DNA of 64,000 nucleotides, taken from Streptomyces aureocirculatus (GTDB taxonomy: Bacteria > Actinomycetota > Actinomycetes > Streptomycetales > Streptomycetaceae). Positions 52,295 to 60,573 of the stretch are shown one piece after another. The notes beneath the pieces were generated by a model. That model did no database searches and was not told where the DNA came from. It saw nothing but the letters and a program-made list of their open reading frames with translations. The DNA is taken from the NCBI RefSeq assembly GCF_000720475.1, contig NZ_JOAP01000017.1, positions 1-64,000 of the forward strand. Reading direction: 5' to 3'. How positions within the stretch are numbered: position 1 is the stretch's first letter; the number at the start of each line of letters is the position of its first letter. Both the position numbers and the translations under genes were made by a program.

Positions 52295-52906
52295 ATGCGC
52301 CGCATGGACGCCGTACGCGTCGCGCTGTTGCGCGAAGTTCTCGCCGGAACCGAATGGCCGGGCGCCACCCGCCGTTTCGCGGGGGCCCTGCGCTCCAGCG
52401 TGGTGCCGCACGGCGGCGGTCTTCTGCTCGTGGGCACCCGGGAGTACGAGCCGTGGCATCTGGCCGCGCACCTGGTGGACGAGGCCGCGTGGTCCGGCAC
52501 CCCGGAGCTGACCCCCACCCTCGTACGGCACCGGCCGCGCCCGGACGCGCCCGCGCAGCTCTCGGTGGGCCTCGGCCGCATCGAGGCGGCGCGGCGCGGC
52601 GAGACGCTGCTCGTGGTGGCGCCCACCGAGCCCCCGGCGGACCTCCTTTCGCGCGTGCACGACGCGCGGCGGGCGGGCGCGGCGGTGTTCGCGCTGAACG
52701 AGCACGAGGGGGACCTGGGCGCACTCGCCCACGAGGCGCTCACGGTGCCGGACGGCGCGGGCCTCGACCTGGACACCGTTCAGCACCTGGTGAGCGCGGC
52801 GGCGGGCGAGAACGGGGTCCCCGCGCCGCGGGGGCGCCGGCGGTTCCGTGACCGGCTCTCCCGCCTTGCGGACCAACTGACGGCGCCACCGCCGTCGCGG
52901 TGGTGA
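52295..52906 (+). CDS. Conserved hypothetical protein
   Basis: Soluble protein of 203 residues starting MRRMDAVRVALLREVLAG, with a mid-region WHLAAHLVDEAAWSGTPELT and a basic C-terminus. I do not recognise a family. Codon use is typical and a GAGG ribosome site is five bases before ATG 52295, so it is a genuine gene. Two strands of hydrophobic segments (SSVVPHGGGLLLVGT; TLLVVAPTEPP) suggest an alpha/beta fold. It is divergent from the sialidase gene and convergent with the ArsR gene. Confidence 0.75.
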   Translation: MRRMDAVRVALLREVLAGTEWPGATRRFAGALRSSVVPHGGGLLLVGTREYEPWHLAAHLVDEAAWSGTPELTPTLVRHRPRPDAPAQLSVGLGRIEAARRGETLLVVAPTEPPADLLSRVHDARRAGAAVFALNEHEGDLGALAHEALTVPDGAGLDLDTVQHLVSAAAGENGVPAPRGRRRFRDRLSRLADQLTAPPPSRW

Positions 52907-52930
52907 CCCGGCTGCTGCTCCCTGCCGAGC

Positions 52931-52960
52931 ACCTGTGCTCACCTGTACTCGCCTGTGCTC
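52931..52960 (+). repeat. Three 10-bp direct repeats
   Basis: ACCTGTGCTC, ACCTGTACTC, GCCTGTGCTC in succession, between the hypothetical gene and the ArsR gene, overlapping the ArsR stop by two bases. Short; possibly slippage, no function implied. Confidence 0.7.
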
Positions 52961-53294
52961 AGCGAGAAGCGGTATCGCCCGGAGGCTCCGCTTCCAGGAG
53001 GGCGAGCAGCCCGGGGAATCTCTTCTCGATGTCCGCGCGTCGTAGCCGGATGCCCTTGCGGTTGCCGTAGTCGATCTCGTCAACGAGACCCGCCTCGCGC
53101 AGGACGCGGAAGTGGTGGGTCTGGGTCTGCTTCGAGATCGGGAGATCGAACGAGTTGCAGCCCCGCTCGCTGTCGTTGCGGTCGGCGGCCAACTGCGTCA
53201 ACACCGAACGGCGGTGCTCGTCGGCGAGGGCGCGAAACACCACACCCAGATCGAGCGCGTCGGCCTCCGGGCCGACCAGGTTCTTCCCGGTCAC
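52959..53294 (-). CDS. ArsR-family transcriptional regulator
   Basis: Small winged-helix repressor of 111 residues. The core runs FRALADEHRRSVLTQLAADR, then the recognition helix SKQTQTHHFRVLREAGLVDE. It has one Cys (CNSFDLP) but no CxC metal motif, so it may sense a non-metal ligand or redox state. It is divergent from a FAD monooxygenase gene, and both genes share two palindromes in the gap. Expected role: repressor of the monooxygenase and MFS pump. Confidence 0.9.
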   Translation of the reverse strand: MTGKNLVGPEADALDLGVVFRALADEHRRSVLTQLAADRNDSERGCNSFDLPISKQTQTHHFRVLREAGLVDEIDYGNRKGIRLRRADIEKRFPGLLALLEAEPPGDTASR

Positions 53295-53303
53295 GCGACA
53301 CTC

Positions 53304-53335
53304 CCTTCAGGTACGACTTGAATCGTACCTGAAGG
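53304..53335. promoter_or_regulatory. ArsR-type operator O1
   Basis: Core AGGTACGA-N6-TCGTACCT (53309-53330), with symmetry extending to 13-base arms (CCTTCAGGTACGA / TCGTACCTGAAGG), 10-15 bp upstream of the ArsR start. Shares its core exactly with O2. Confidence 0.8.
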
Positions 53336-53348
53336 ATGTGCTCCACTG

Positions 53349-53370
53349 AGGTACGAAAATCTTCGTACCT
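53349..53370. promoter_or_regulatory. ArsR-type operator O2
   Basis: AGGTACGAAAATCTTCGTACCT, nine-base arms around AATC, centred 40 bp from O1 and about 105 bp before the monooxygenase start. Identical AGGTACGA/TCGTACCT half-sites suggest one dimeric protein binding both. Confidence 0.8.
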
Positions 53371-53465
53371 TGGTCCGATGGTGCTGCCCCGTGCCGCCGC
53401 GCCCTGAGACCCGGCCCCGGCACTCGCCGGGGACCTGGTCATCGACACTCCGAGAGGTCATCGTC

Positions 53466-54641
53466 ATGAAGAAGCCCGAGGTGCTGATAGTCGGTGCCGG
53501 AATCGCAGGGCCCGCACTCGCGTACTGGCTCTCCCGGAACGGCTACCGGCCGACGGTCGTCGAACATGCCCGGCAACTGCGCTCCGGTGGTAGCGCGATC
53601 GTCGTGAAGGGGCCCGCGATCCCGGTCGCCGACCGCATGGGCGTCCTCCCGCAGCTCCGCGGGCTCGCCACCCGCAATCGGTCACTGACCCTGCTCGACC
53701 CCGGCGGCAGGCGAATCCTGCGACTCCCGCTCACCTCGGACGAGGCGCCGACGGTCGAGGTGACCCGCGCCGACCTGTCCGAGGTGCTTCACCGGTCGGC
53801 GCGGACCGAGGCCGAGTTCTTGTTCGACGACACGGTCACCGCGCTCGACCAGGACGGAGGCGGGGTCGACGTCACCTTCCGGCGGTCCGCGCCACGGCGC
53901 TTCGACTTGGTGGTCGGTGCGGACGGGACGCACTCCACCGTACGGCGCCTGGTGTTCGGACCCGAGCGGCAGTTCGCGAGCGACCTGGGCCTGTACGGCG
54001 CGACCGTGCCGCTGGAGCCCGACGCCATCGAGGACCCGAGCGAGATGACGATGCTGACCGTGCCGAACCGGATGCTGGTCGTCCACCCCTCGCGGACCAC
54101 TCCGCTCGCGATCTTCACCTTCCGGGCCGCAAAGGCGGCGCCCCACGACCGCAAGAACATCGCCCTTCACAAGCAGACGCTGGCCGACGCCTACGCCGAC
54201 GTGCGGTGGCGGGCACCGGAACTCGTGGCGGCGTACCTCGACCACCCGGCTCCGTTCTTCGACCCCCTGACCACCGTGCGGGTGCCCTCGTGGTCCCGCG
54301 GACGGGTCGTGCTGCTCGGGGACGCGGCGGCGGCGACAGCCCTGCTGGGTGACGGGTCCAGCATGGCGATGGCGGGCGCGTACGCCCTCGCGGAAGAACT
54401 CGCCGCCCATCCCGGTGATCACACCCGCGCCTTCGCCGCCTACGAGTCGCGGCTCCGCCGTGAGGTGGGTCCGCGGCAGCGACGCGTCGGTCTGCTCTCC
54501 AGGCTCATGGTGCCCCGCACCCGGCCGGGCCTCGCGGTGCGCAACGCGGTGGGCCGCGCGGTCGGTCGCACGAACCGGTTCGCCTCTCGCGAAGCCGCGG
54601 ACCCCGCAAAATCGTTTGCGCGGTGTGCCGTCCGCCGCTGA
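53466..54641 (+). CDS. FAD-dependent monooxygenase (PHBH/TetX-like)
   Basis: Flavoprotein of 391 residues. N-terminal FAD loop VGAGIAGPALAYWLSRNGY, the conserved DG region VVGADGTHSTVRRL and the second FAD motif GRVVLLGDAAAATALLGDGS. Family members hydroxylate aromatic rings, including tetracycline-type drugs. ATG 53466 follows a GAGAGG site; the frame open to 53370 overlaps the operator and is not coding. The twin operator and MFS gene 12 bp downstream make an inducible modify-and-export cassette. Substrate unknown. Confidence 0.9.
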   Translation: MKKPEVLIVGAGIAGPALAYWLSRNGYRPTVVEHARQLRSGGSAIVVKGPAIPVADRMGVLPQLRGLATRNRSLTLLDPGGRRILRLPLTSDEAPTVEVTRADLSEVLHRSARTEAEFLFDDTVTALDQDGGGVDVTFRRSAPRRFDLVVGADGTHSTVRRLVFGPERQFASDLGLYGATVPLEPDAIEDPSEMTMLTVPNRMLVVHPSRTTPLAIFTFRAAKAAPHDRKNIALHKQTLADAYADVRWRAPELVAAYLDHPAPFFDPLTTVRVPSWSRGRVVLLGDAAAATALLGDGSSMAMAGAYALAEELAAHPGDHTRAFAAYESRLRREVGPRQRRVGLLSRLMVPRTRPGLAVRNAVGRAVGRTNRFASREAADPAKSFARCAVRR

Positions 54642-54653
54642 CCATGTCCCCTT

Positions 54654-55925
54654 GTGAAACGCATCGTCGCCCTGCTGCCCGACCTCTCCCCCTGGCGCTC
54701 CACCCGCGACTTCCGCCTCCTCTGGGTGCAGGGTCTGGTCACCTACTTCGGCAGCTTCATGGCGATGATCGCCCTGCCGCTCCAGATCAAGCACCTCACC
54801 GACTCGCCGCTCGCGGTCGGCGCGATGGGCGCCGTCGAACTGGTGCCGCTGATCGTCTGCGGTCTGTACGGCGGGGCGCTCGCGGACGCGGTGGACCGGC
54901 GCAGGGTGATCCTCCTGACCGAGGCGGCGCTCGGCCTGCTCGCCCTCGTGCTGTTCGTGAACGCGCTCCTGCCGCAGCCGATGCTGTGGCCGCTGTACGT
55001 GGTGGCTGCCGGTGTCTCGGGGCTCGCCGGGCTCCAGCGGCCCGCCCTCGACTCGCTGATGGCCCGCATCGTGCCGCACGACCAGCTCACGGCCGCCGCC
55101 GCGCTGAACTCGCTGCGCTGGAACGTGGGCGCCATCGCCGGTCCCGCGCTCGCGGGCGTCGTCGTCGCCTACGCCGGCCACGCCAGCGCGTACGCGGTGA
55201 CCGTCGTCGGCTTCGCCGTGTCGGTGGCGATGTGCACCCGCCTGACCCCCGCGCCCGCCGCGCACGGGGCGGAGAAACCCTCGCTGCGGGGGCTCGCGGA
55301 AGGGGCGCGGTACGCGTGGTCGCGTCCTGTGCTGCTCGGGACGTACGCGATCGACGGCGTGGCGATGCTGTTCGCCTTCCCGAACACGATCTTCCCCTTC
55401 CTCGCGGACGATCTGGACGCCGAGTGGTCGCTCGGCCTGATGTACGCGGCCGGGGCCGTCGGCTCGCTGCTCCTCAGCCTCACCAGCGGCTGGACCTCGC
55501 GGGTGCGGCGGCACGGGGTGCTCGTGGTGTGCGGGGCGGCGGGGTGGGGCGCCGCGATCACACTCGCGGGCCTGCTCTCGAATGTCTGGCTCGTGCTGTG
55601 CTGTCTGGCGTTCGCCGGTGCGGGCGACATGCTCAGCGGGCTCGGGCGGTCGACGATCTGGAACCAGACCATCCCCGATGAGCTGCGGGGGCGGCTCGCG
55701 GGCATAGAGGTGCTGTCCTACAGCGTCGGGCCGCAGCTCGGGCAGGTCCGTGCCGGTGCGGCGGCGGGGTGGAGCGGGACGCGGCCCGCGATCTGGTCGG
55801 GTGGGCTCGTGTGCGTGGGGGCGGTGGCCGCGCTCACCGCGGCGATGCCTGCGCTGTTGCGGTACGACGCCACCACGGACGCGGACGCCCGGCGCCGCCG
55901 CGAAGCGGCTGCCGCCGGGGCGTAG
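54654..55925 (+). CDS. MFS transporter, DHA3-like
   Basis: Twelve-helix exporter of 423 residues from GTG 54654, 12 bases after the monooxygenase gene. First helix WVQGLVTYFGSFMAMIALPL, loop 2-3 GGALADAVDRRRVILLTEAA. The pattern of a long central loop and CTRLTPAPAA fits the DHA3 branch (macrolide or siderophore export). Probable operon partner of the monooxygenase under ArsR control. Confidence 0.92.
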   Translation: MKRIVALLPDLSPWRSTRDFRLLWVQGLVTYFGSFMAMIALPLQIKHLTDSPLAVGAMGAVELVPLIVCGLYGGALADAVDRRRVILLTEAALGLLALVLFVNALLPQPMLWPLYVVAAGVSGLAGLQRPALDSLMARIVPHDQLTAAAALNSLRWNVGAIAGPALAGVVVAYAGHASAYAVTVVGFAVSVAMCTRLTPAPAAHGAEKPSLRGLAEGARYAWSRPVLLGTYAIDGVAMLFAFPNTIFPFLADDLDAEWSLGLMYAAGAVGSLLLSLTSGWTSRVRRHGVLVVCGAAGWGAAITLAGLLSNVWLVLCCLAFAGAGDMLSGLGRSTIWNQTIPDELRGRLAGIEVLSYSVGPQLGQVRAGAAAGWSGTRPAIWSGGLVCVGAVAALTAAMPALLRYDATTDADARRRREAAAAGA

Positions 55926-56013
55926 GGTCTCCTGGCTTGCCGCTTACGCAACGGTTGCCCGGCGCCGGGGCTGTGCCCGCAGGGGTAGCCGGCCCGCGAC
56001 CGTGGGGGAAGTG

Positions 56014-56256
56014 TCAGCGGGGGGCGGCGTCCGGGCCTTCGGTCTCCGGCTCGCGGTCGTGCCAGCGGGGGTCCGTGTCCCATTCCAGGTTGCGCTCGGC
56101 GGCGCTCTCCATCGCGTGGGTGGCCTCCTCGCGGGAGGCATAGGGGCCGAATCGGTCCTTGCCGGGGCACTCCGGCCCCTCCTCGACCTTCTTGTGGTCC
56201 AGGCAGTAGTACCACTCGCCCGGCTTGCCCACGGTCCGCTTCTTGAACAGTGCCAT
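56014..56256 (-). CDS. Small conserved hypothetical protein
   Basis: Protein of 80 residues: [20 protein letters not shown] then [20 protein letters not shown] and a charged tail. Two Cys and one His in the middle could bind zinc (CLDH...C). A GAGGAG ribosome site is 8 bases before the ATG. I have no family name; the [20 protein letters not shown] segment looks conserved in Streptomyces. Divergent from map. Confidence 0.75.
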   Translation of the reverse strand: MALFKKRTVGKPGEWYYCLDHKKVEEGPECPGKDRFGPYASREEATHAMESAAERNLEWDTDPRWHDREPETEGPDAAPR

Positions 56257-56314
56257 GTCCGGCTCCTCTCTCTCCCGCCATGCTGCCCCACGGGTGCTCG
56301 TTAGACTCGCTGGC

Positions 56315-57172
56315 ATGTCTGGCCAGTCACTGCTCGTACCAGGGGAGCTCTCTCCCACCCGTTCCGTGCCCGGAAACATCCGGCGCCCGGAGTACGTCGG
56401 CAAGCCCGCGCCGACGCCGTACAACGGTCCGGAGGTGCAGACCCCGGAGACCATCGAGCTGATGCGGACCGCGGGCCGCATCGCCGCGCGCGCGATGGAG
56501 GAGGCCGCCAAGGCGATCGCGCCCGGCGTGACCACCGACGATCTTGACCGTATCGCGCACACGTACATGTGCGACCACGGCGCCTACCCGTCGACGCTCG
56601 GCTACCGCGGCTTCCCGAAGTCGCTGTGCTCCTCGGTCAACGAGGTCATCTGCCACGGCATCCCCGACTCCACCGTTCTCAGGGACGGCGACATCATCAA
56701 CCTGGACGTCACGGCGTACATCGGCGGCGTCCACGGCGACAACAACGCGACGTACCTGGTGGGCGACGTCGACGAGGAGTCGAGGCTGCTCGTCGAGCGC
56801 ACCCGTGAGTCCCTGAACCGCGCCATCAAGGCCGTCAGGCCCGGCCGCCAGATCAACATCATCGGCCGCGTCATCGAGTCGTACGCCAAGCGCTTCGGCT
56901 ACGGCGTCGTACGCGACTTCACCGGCCACGGCATCAACTCGTCCTTCCACTCCGGACTGATCGTCCCGCACTACGACAGCCCGCACGCGACGACCGTCAT
57001 TCAGCCCGGCATGACCTTCACCATCGAGCCGATGCTGACCCTCGGCACGTACGAGTACGACATGTGGGACGACGGCTGGACCGTCGTGACGAAGGACCGC
57101 AAGCGCACGGCGCAGTTCGAGCACACGCTGGTCGTGACCGATACCGGGGCGGAGATCCTCACCCTGCCGTGA
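56315..57172 (+). CDS. map: Type I methionine aminopeptidase
   Basis: MetAP of 285 residues, removing initiator Met from nascent chains. Metal ligands are all there: Asp in [14 protein letters not shown] and the adjacent Asp, His in FTGHGI, Glu in FTIEPML, Glu in QFEHTLVV; the substrate His in ICHGIP also is conserved. A ~45-residue N-terminal extension ([20 protein letters not shown]) is typical of the second actinomycete MetAP. A strong terminator follows. Confidence 0.95.
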   Translation: MSGQSLLVPGELSPTRSVPGNIRRPEYVGKPAPTPYNGPEVQTPETIELMRTAGRIAARAMEEAAKAIAPGVTTDDLDRIAHTYMCDHGAYPSTLGYRGFPKSLCSSVNEVICHGIPDSTVLRDGDIINLDVTAYIGGVHGDNNATYLVGDVDEESRLLVERTRESLNRAIKAVRPGRQINIIGRVIESYAKRFGYGVVRDFTGHGINSSFHSGLIVPHYDSPHATTVIQPGMTFTIEPMLTLGTYEYDMWDDGWTVVTKDRKRTAQFEHTLVVTDTGAEILTLP

Positions 57173-57192
57173 CCGCTGCGGAGACCGACAAG

Positions 57193-57222
57193 AGCCGGGC
57201 CCTGTCAGGGTCCGGCTTTTTT
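57193..57222 (+). terminator. Rho-independent terminator after map
   Basis: AGCCGGGCCCT pairs with AGGGTCCGGCT (one G-U) around GTC and is followed by six T. Textbook form, 21 bases after the map stop. Confidence 0.92.
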
Positions 57223-57286
57223 GATCGCTTACGCATCCCTGATCACGAACGGGGTATGTTTTTACCGACAGGGCGTCGGGAACCAG

Positions 57287-57316
57287 TTGACTTAGGTATG
57301 CCTAACCTTGGATGAT
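57287..57316 (+). promoter_or_regulatory. Promoter with overlapping iron box before haem oxygenase
   Basis: TTGACT (-35, 57287-57292) and GATGAT (-10, 57311-57316) are 18 bases apart. TTAGGTATGCCTAACCTTG (57292-57310) matches the DtxR/IdeR consensus TTAGGTTAGSCTAACCTAA at 15 of 19 positions and covers the spacer, so iron-loaded repressor would block polymerase. Confidence 0.75.
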
Positions 57317-57366
57317 CGGTCCTGGCCACCTTGGTTCCCGCCCGTCTATCGGCCCGGAGGTTCCCC

Positions 57367-58044
57367 ATGGACTCGGCGATCACTCAGCGCCCCGCGTTCT
57401 CGACGCTCATCCGCACGGCGTCCCACGAACAGCACACGGAGGCGGAGTCGTCCACGTTCATGAGCGACCTCCTCGGCGGCCGCCTCGACGTGACCGCGTA
57501 CGCGAGGTATACGGAACAGCTCTGGTTCGTCTACCGCGCCCTGGAGGACGCCGCGCAGACGCTGCGCGAGGACCCGGTGGCCGGACCGTTCATACGGCCC
57601 GAGCTGCTGCGCGTCGCCGAGTTGGAGCGGGACCTCGCGCATCTGCGGGGCGCCGACTGGCGCGCGGGCCTCAGCGCCCTGCCCGCCACCGCGGCGTACG
57701 CGGCCCGCGTCGAGGAGTGCGCCCGCACCTGGCCCGGTGGTTATGTCGCCCACCACTACACGCGCTATCTCGGGGACCTGTCCGGCGGACAGATCATCCG
57801 CGGCAAGGCGGAGCGGACGTGGGGCTTCGACCGCAAGGGTGACGGAGTGCGGTTCTATGTCTTCGAGGGGATATCCAACCCCGCCGCGTTCAAGCGGGGT
57901 TACCGGGAACTGCTCGACGGGCTCGACGTCGTCGTCCCCGACGAGCTCGAGAAGCAGCGCGTCGTGGACGAATGCAAGTCAGCGTTCCTGCTGAACACCG
58001 CTGTCTTTCGGGAGCTGGGGTGCGAGTTTCCGCTCTCCGCGTAG
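57367..58044 (+). CDS. hmuO: Haem oxygenase (biliverdin-producing)
   Basis: HmuO-like haem oxygenase of 225 residues: cleaves haem to biliverdin, CO and Fe2+. Proximal His is His23 in QHTEAESSTFMSDL; the distal helix carries the glycine motif YLGDLSGGQ, and GYVAHHYTRYLG is typical. ATG 57367 was chosen (MDSAITQRPAFS). An iron box covers its promoter, so it should be induced on iron starvation, together with the haem transport genes at 60-64 kb. Confidence 0.95.
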   Translation: MDSAITQRPAFSTLIRTASHEQHTEAESSTFMSDLLGGRLDVTAYARYTEQLWFVYRALEDAAQTLREDPVAGPFIRPELLRVAELERDLAHLRGADWRAGLSALPATAAYAARVEECARTWPGGYVAHHYTRYLGDLSGGQIIRGKAERTWGFDRKGDGVRFYVFEGISNPAAFKRGYRELLDGLDVVVPDELEKQRVVDECKSAFLLNTAVFRELGCEFPLSA

Positions 58045-58067
58045 GGGTTGCCGCCCTGCCGGGGTGG

Positions 58068-58116
58068 GCGTCGATCGCGCTGCGCGCTCGTCCTCAATCG
58101 CCGGACGGGCTCTCAT
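58068..58116. repeat. Streptomyces-type intergenic repeat
   Basis: CGTCGATCGCGCTGCGCGCTC then GTCCTCAATCGCCGGACGGGC. The CTCAATCGCCGGACGGGCT segment resembles an abundant Streptomyces intergenic repeat I recall; only one copy lies in this window. Located between hmuO and the convergent PhzF gene. Confidence 0.5.
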
Positions 58117-58130
58117 GATTCCCTCCGGCG

Positions 58131-58844
58131 TCAGGACAGGGTGGGCGGGAGGGGGAAAGCCACCCTGCCGCCCAGTTCGATGAAGTCGTCGGGGGCCGGT
58201 GCCGTGAGGAGCTGGGAGCCGGTGCCCTGGGTGATGTTGAGGGCCCGGCCGAGTTCGCGGGTGAGTTGCAGCGCCGCCGCGCCCGTGGCCTCGTCCTCGA
58301 CGATGCCGTCCCCGCGGCCGGGGAACCCCCGCGCCCGCACCCGCCCCGCGGCCTCGTCCTCCCACGCCCACGCATAGATCCAGTCGCCGGTGGGCGGCAC
58401 GGCGAGGGCCTCCACCTCGGCCGCCGTCGCGTACCGGCGGAGCGTCCGCGGCGGCGCCCAGTCGGCGCGCGCCACGATCCAACTGAACTCCCCGTCCTGC
58501 CGCGCCTCGACGACCCCTGCCGCCGTCACCAGCTCCGGCACGTCGAGCAGCCAGGCCGCGCCGACGCACGGGTGCCCCGCGAACGGCAGTTGTCCCGTGG
58601 GCGTGTAGATGTCGATCGCGCCGCGCTCCGGGTCGTCCACGAACACCGTCTCGCTGAAGCCGAGTTTGGCGGCGAGCGCCTGCCGGTCCGCCCGCGCGGC
58701 CACCCGTGAGCCGTTGCGCACGACCCCGAGTTCGTTGCCGTGCCGTCCGTCCGGCGCGCAGAAGACCCGTACGACGTCGATTCCCTGGTGCACGTCCGGG
58801 ACGTCGCGGGTGCTCTGCGCGCCGGGTTCAGTCTCTCCGTTCAC
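58131..58844 (-). CDS. PhzF-family epimerase/isomerase-like protein
   Basis: Soluble protein of 237 residues with the PhzF (diaminopimelate-epimerase-like) fold: VVRVFCAPDGRHGNELGVVR, the conserved TPTGQLPFAGHPCVGAAWLL with the GHP active-site region and the C-terminal GIVEDEATGAAALQL. Catalytic Glu is in the SETVF segment. Shorter than typical (about 260-300). It lies 64 bp downstream of the htaA gene on the same strand and may be in that transcript, but no functional link to haem is evident. Confidence 0.88.
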   Translation of the reverse strand: MNGETEPGAQSTRDVPDVHQGIDVVRVFCAPDGRHGNELGVVRNGSRVAARADRQALAAKLGFSETVFVDDPERGAIDIYTPTGQLPFAGHPCVGAAWLLDVPELVTAAGVVEARQDGEFSWIVARADWAPPRTLRRYATAAEVEALAVPPTGDWIYAWAWEDEAAGRVRARGFPGRGDGIVEDEATGAAALQLTRELGRALNITQGTGSQLLTAPAPDDFIELGGRVAFPLPPTLS

Positions 58845-58908
58845 TCCGGCATTGAAGCATCACATGTGACGCTCGCGCCCCCGTGCCGAAAGCCGAGGGC
58901 TCCCCGCG

Positions 58909-60510
58909 CTACGCGTGCCCGCGCGGGCGCAGTGGCTGCCGTCGCGCCGCGTACACCGCCCCCGCCCCGGCCACGACCACGGCGCCCGCGACCCCGAGCA
59001 GTGCCCCCGACGGCGTGTCGGACCCCGTCGCGGCGAGCGACCCGGCGCCGCCCACGGAACCGCCGCCCGCACTGCCGCCGCCGACCGAACCGCTGCCCGC
59101 GGCCGAGTCGCCACCAGCCTCACCGGAGGTACCGGCTCCGCCCCCGGACGGCGGGACCTGGGCGTCCTCGGACAGGGTGAGCGCCACCGTCAGGGGGTCG
59201 AGCTTCTCGCCCTTCTTGTACACCGACCCCCTCTCCTCGCTCTCGAACTGCTCGGCGCCCGCCGCCGTGAGCCGCGCCGGGACCTTGCGGAGCTGGACGA
59301 CGTCGCCCTTCGCGGCGTACGGGACACCGGACAGGTCGAGGGTCGCGAACCGCACGTCATTGGTGGTGCCCGCCGGGGTCTTCACGTCCACCGACAGCGT
59401 GCCCTTCGCGCCGCTCGCGCGGACCTTGAAGTCGCTGAACTTCATGTCGATGCCGTGCCCCTGGTAGCGGAACCGCACGCTGCCCTTGAAGGACGCGTTG
59501 ATCTTCTTTGCGTCGGCGTCCCAACTCGCCTTCGCGTACGGGAAGTCGTATCCGGCGGAGGTCTTCTTGGCACCCCCGGTCGCCTCGACCCCGCCGCCCG
59601 AGGAGATGTAGCGCCGGAAGGACTCCTTCAGGCCCCAGGACAGTTTGCCGCCGACGACCTTGCCGGAGGGTGCCCGATGGCCGGAACCGCCCGTGCCGGA
59701 CGTCGGCGTCGGCGTCGGCTTTGTGGGCTTTGTGGGCTTTGTGGGCTTTGTGGGCTTCGTGGGCTTCGTGGCGGGCCCGTCCGAGGGCTTCGCCGACGGC
59801 TTGCCGGGCTCACTGGGCTTGCCCGGCTTGCTCGGCGTGGGGCTCGGTGACGGGGCGGGTCCTGCGTTGCGCACCGTCAGGGTGGCCGGGTCGAGCGCCT
59901 GGCCCTGCTGGTACATGCCGTTGAACGCCTTCGCGCCCTTCGCCGTGAGCGTCGCCGGGATGTCCTTGAACGTCATCGTGCCGCCGGGGCCCTGCCCTGC
60001 CGTGACCCCGGAGAGGTCGAGCGCGGCCAGGTCGATGTCGTTCTGCTTGGCGCCGTTGAGCGTGACGTCGGCCTGGATGGCACCCGTCTTGCCCTTGGTG
60101 TGCACCCTGACGTCGGCGATCTTGATGTCGAACTTGTGCGGCGCCGACGTGAAGCGGACGTCACCCTTGAAGGCCGCCTTCATGACGTGGCCTGTCATCT
60201 CGTACGTGCCCTTGCCGCCGGTGAAGGTGAACACCCCGTTGCCCGGCGCCTGCACGGCGCCGCCACCGGCCTTGATCTTCCCGTGCGCCATGCCCGTGAC
60301 GTACTTGCGGAAGGACTCCTTGAGCCCCCAGTCCAGGGTGCCGTCCTTGAGCGTGAACGCCTTGGGGGCCCGGGGTGCCCCGGCCGCGCCCTCGGCGGGA
60401 GTGTCCACCGGGGTGTCGGCGACGGCGGGCAGGGCGAGTGCGGCGGCACCGAGTACCGCGGCGGTCGCGACGGCCGCTGCGCGGGCTATGGGGCGGCGGG
60501 TTGCTGCCAT
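58909..60510 (-). CDS. htaA: Cell-wall-anchored HtaA-domain haem-binding protein
   Basis: Surface protein of 533 residues. Sec signal (1-31, ending ALPAVADTP), two HtaA domains at about 45-215 (DWGLKESFRKYVTG) and 280-430 (SWGLKESFRRYISSGGG), joined by a Pro/Lys-rich linker with (TKP)n repeats, then a LAATG sortase signal (LAATGSD near 490), a hydrophobic helix and RR tail. HtaA domains bind haem through Tyr/His residues. Class E sortase would anchor it at LAXTG. Co-transcribed with the upstream HtaA-domain gene (63 bp). Confidence 0.92.
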   Translation of the reverse strand: MAATRRPIARAAAVATAAVLGAAALALPAVADTPVDTPAEGAAGAPRAPKAFTLKDGTLDWGLKESFRKYVTGMAHGKIKAGGGAVQAPGNGVFTFTGGKGTYEMTGHVMKAAFKGDVRFTSAPHKFDIKIADVRVHTKGKTGAIQADVTLNGAKQNDIDLAALDLSGVTAGQGPGGTMTFKDIPATLTAKGAKAFNGMYQQGQALDPATLTVRNAGPAPSPSPTPSKPGKPSEPGKPSAKPSDGPATKPTKPTKPTKPTKPTKPTPTPTSGTGGSGHRAPSGKVVGGKLSWGLKESFRRYISSGGGVEATGGAKKTSAGYDFPYAKASWDADAKKINASFKGSVRFRYQGHGIDMKFSDFKVRASGAKGTLSVDVKTPAGTTNDVRFATLDLSGVPYAAKGDVVQLRKVPARLTAAGAEQFESEERGSVYKKGEKLDPLTVALTLSEDAQVPPSGGGAGTSGEAGGDSAAGSGSVGGGSAGGGSVGGAGSLAATGSDTPSGALLGVAGAVVVAGAGAVYAARRQPLRPRGHA

Positions 60511-60573
60511 GGTCAGTGTGCTCCTCGAAGGGGGACGGGAGAGGGGGAGGTGGACCCGGGGAGGGTGGTTGGT

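Noticed and set aside
55940..55995. Fifth copy of the 43-bp element (GGGGCTGTGCCCGCAGGGG)
   Set aside because: Only the first nine bases agree; no CACAG end or central hairpin is present.
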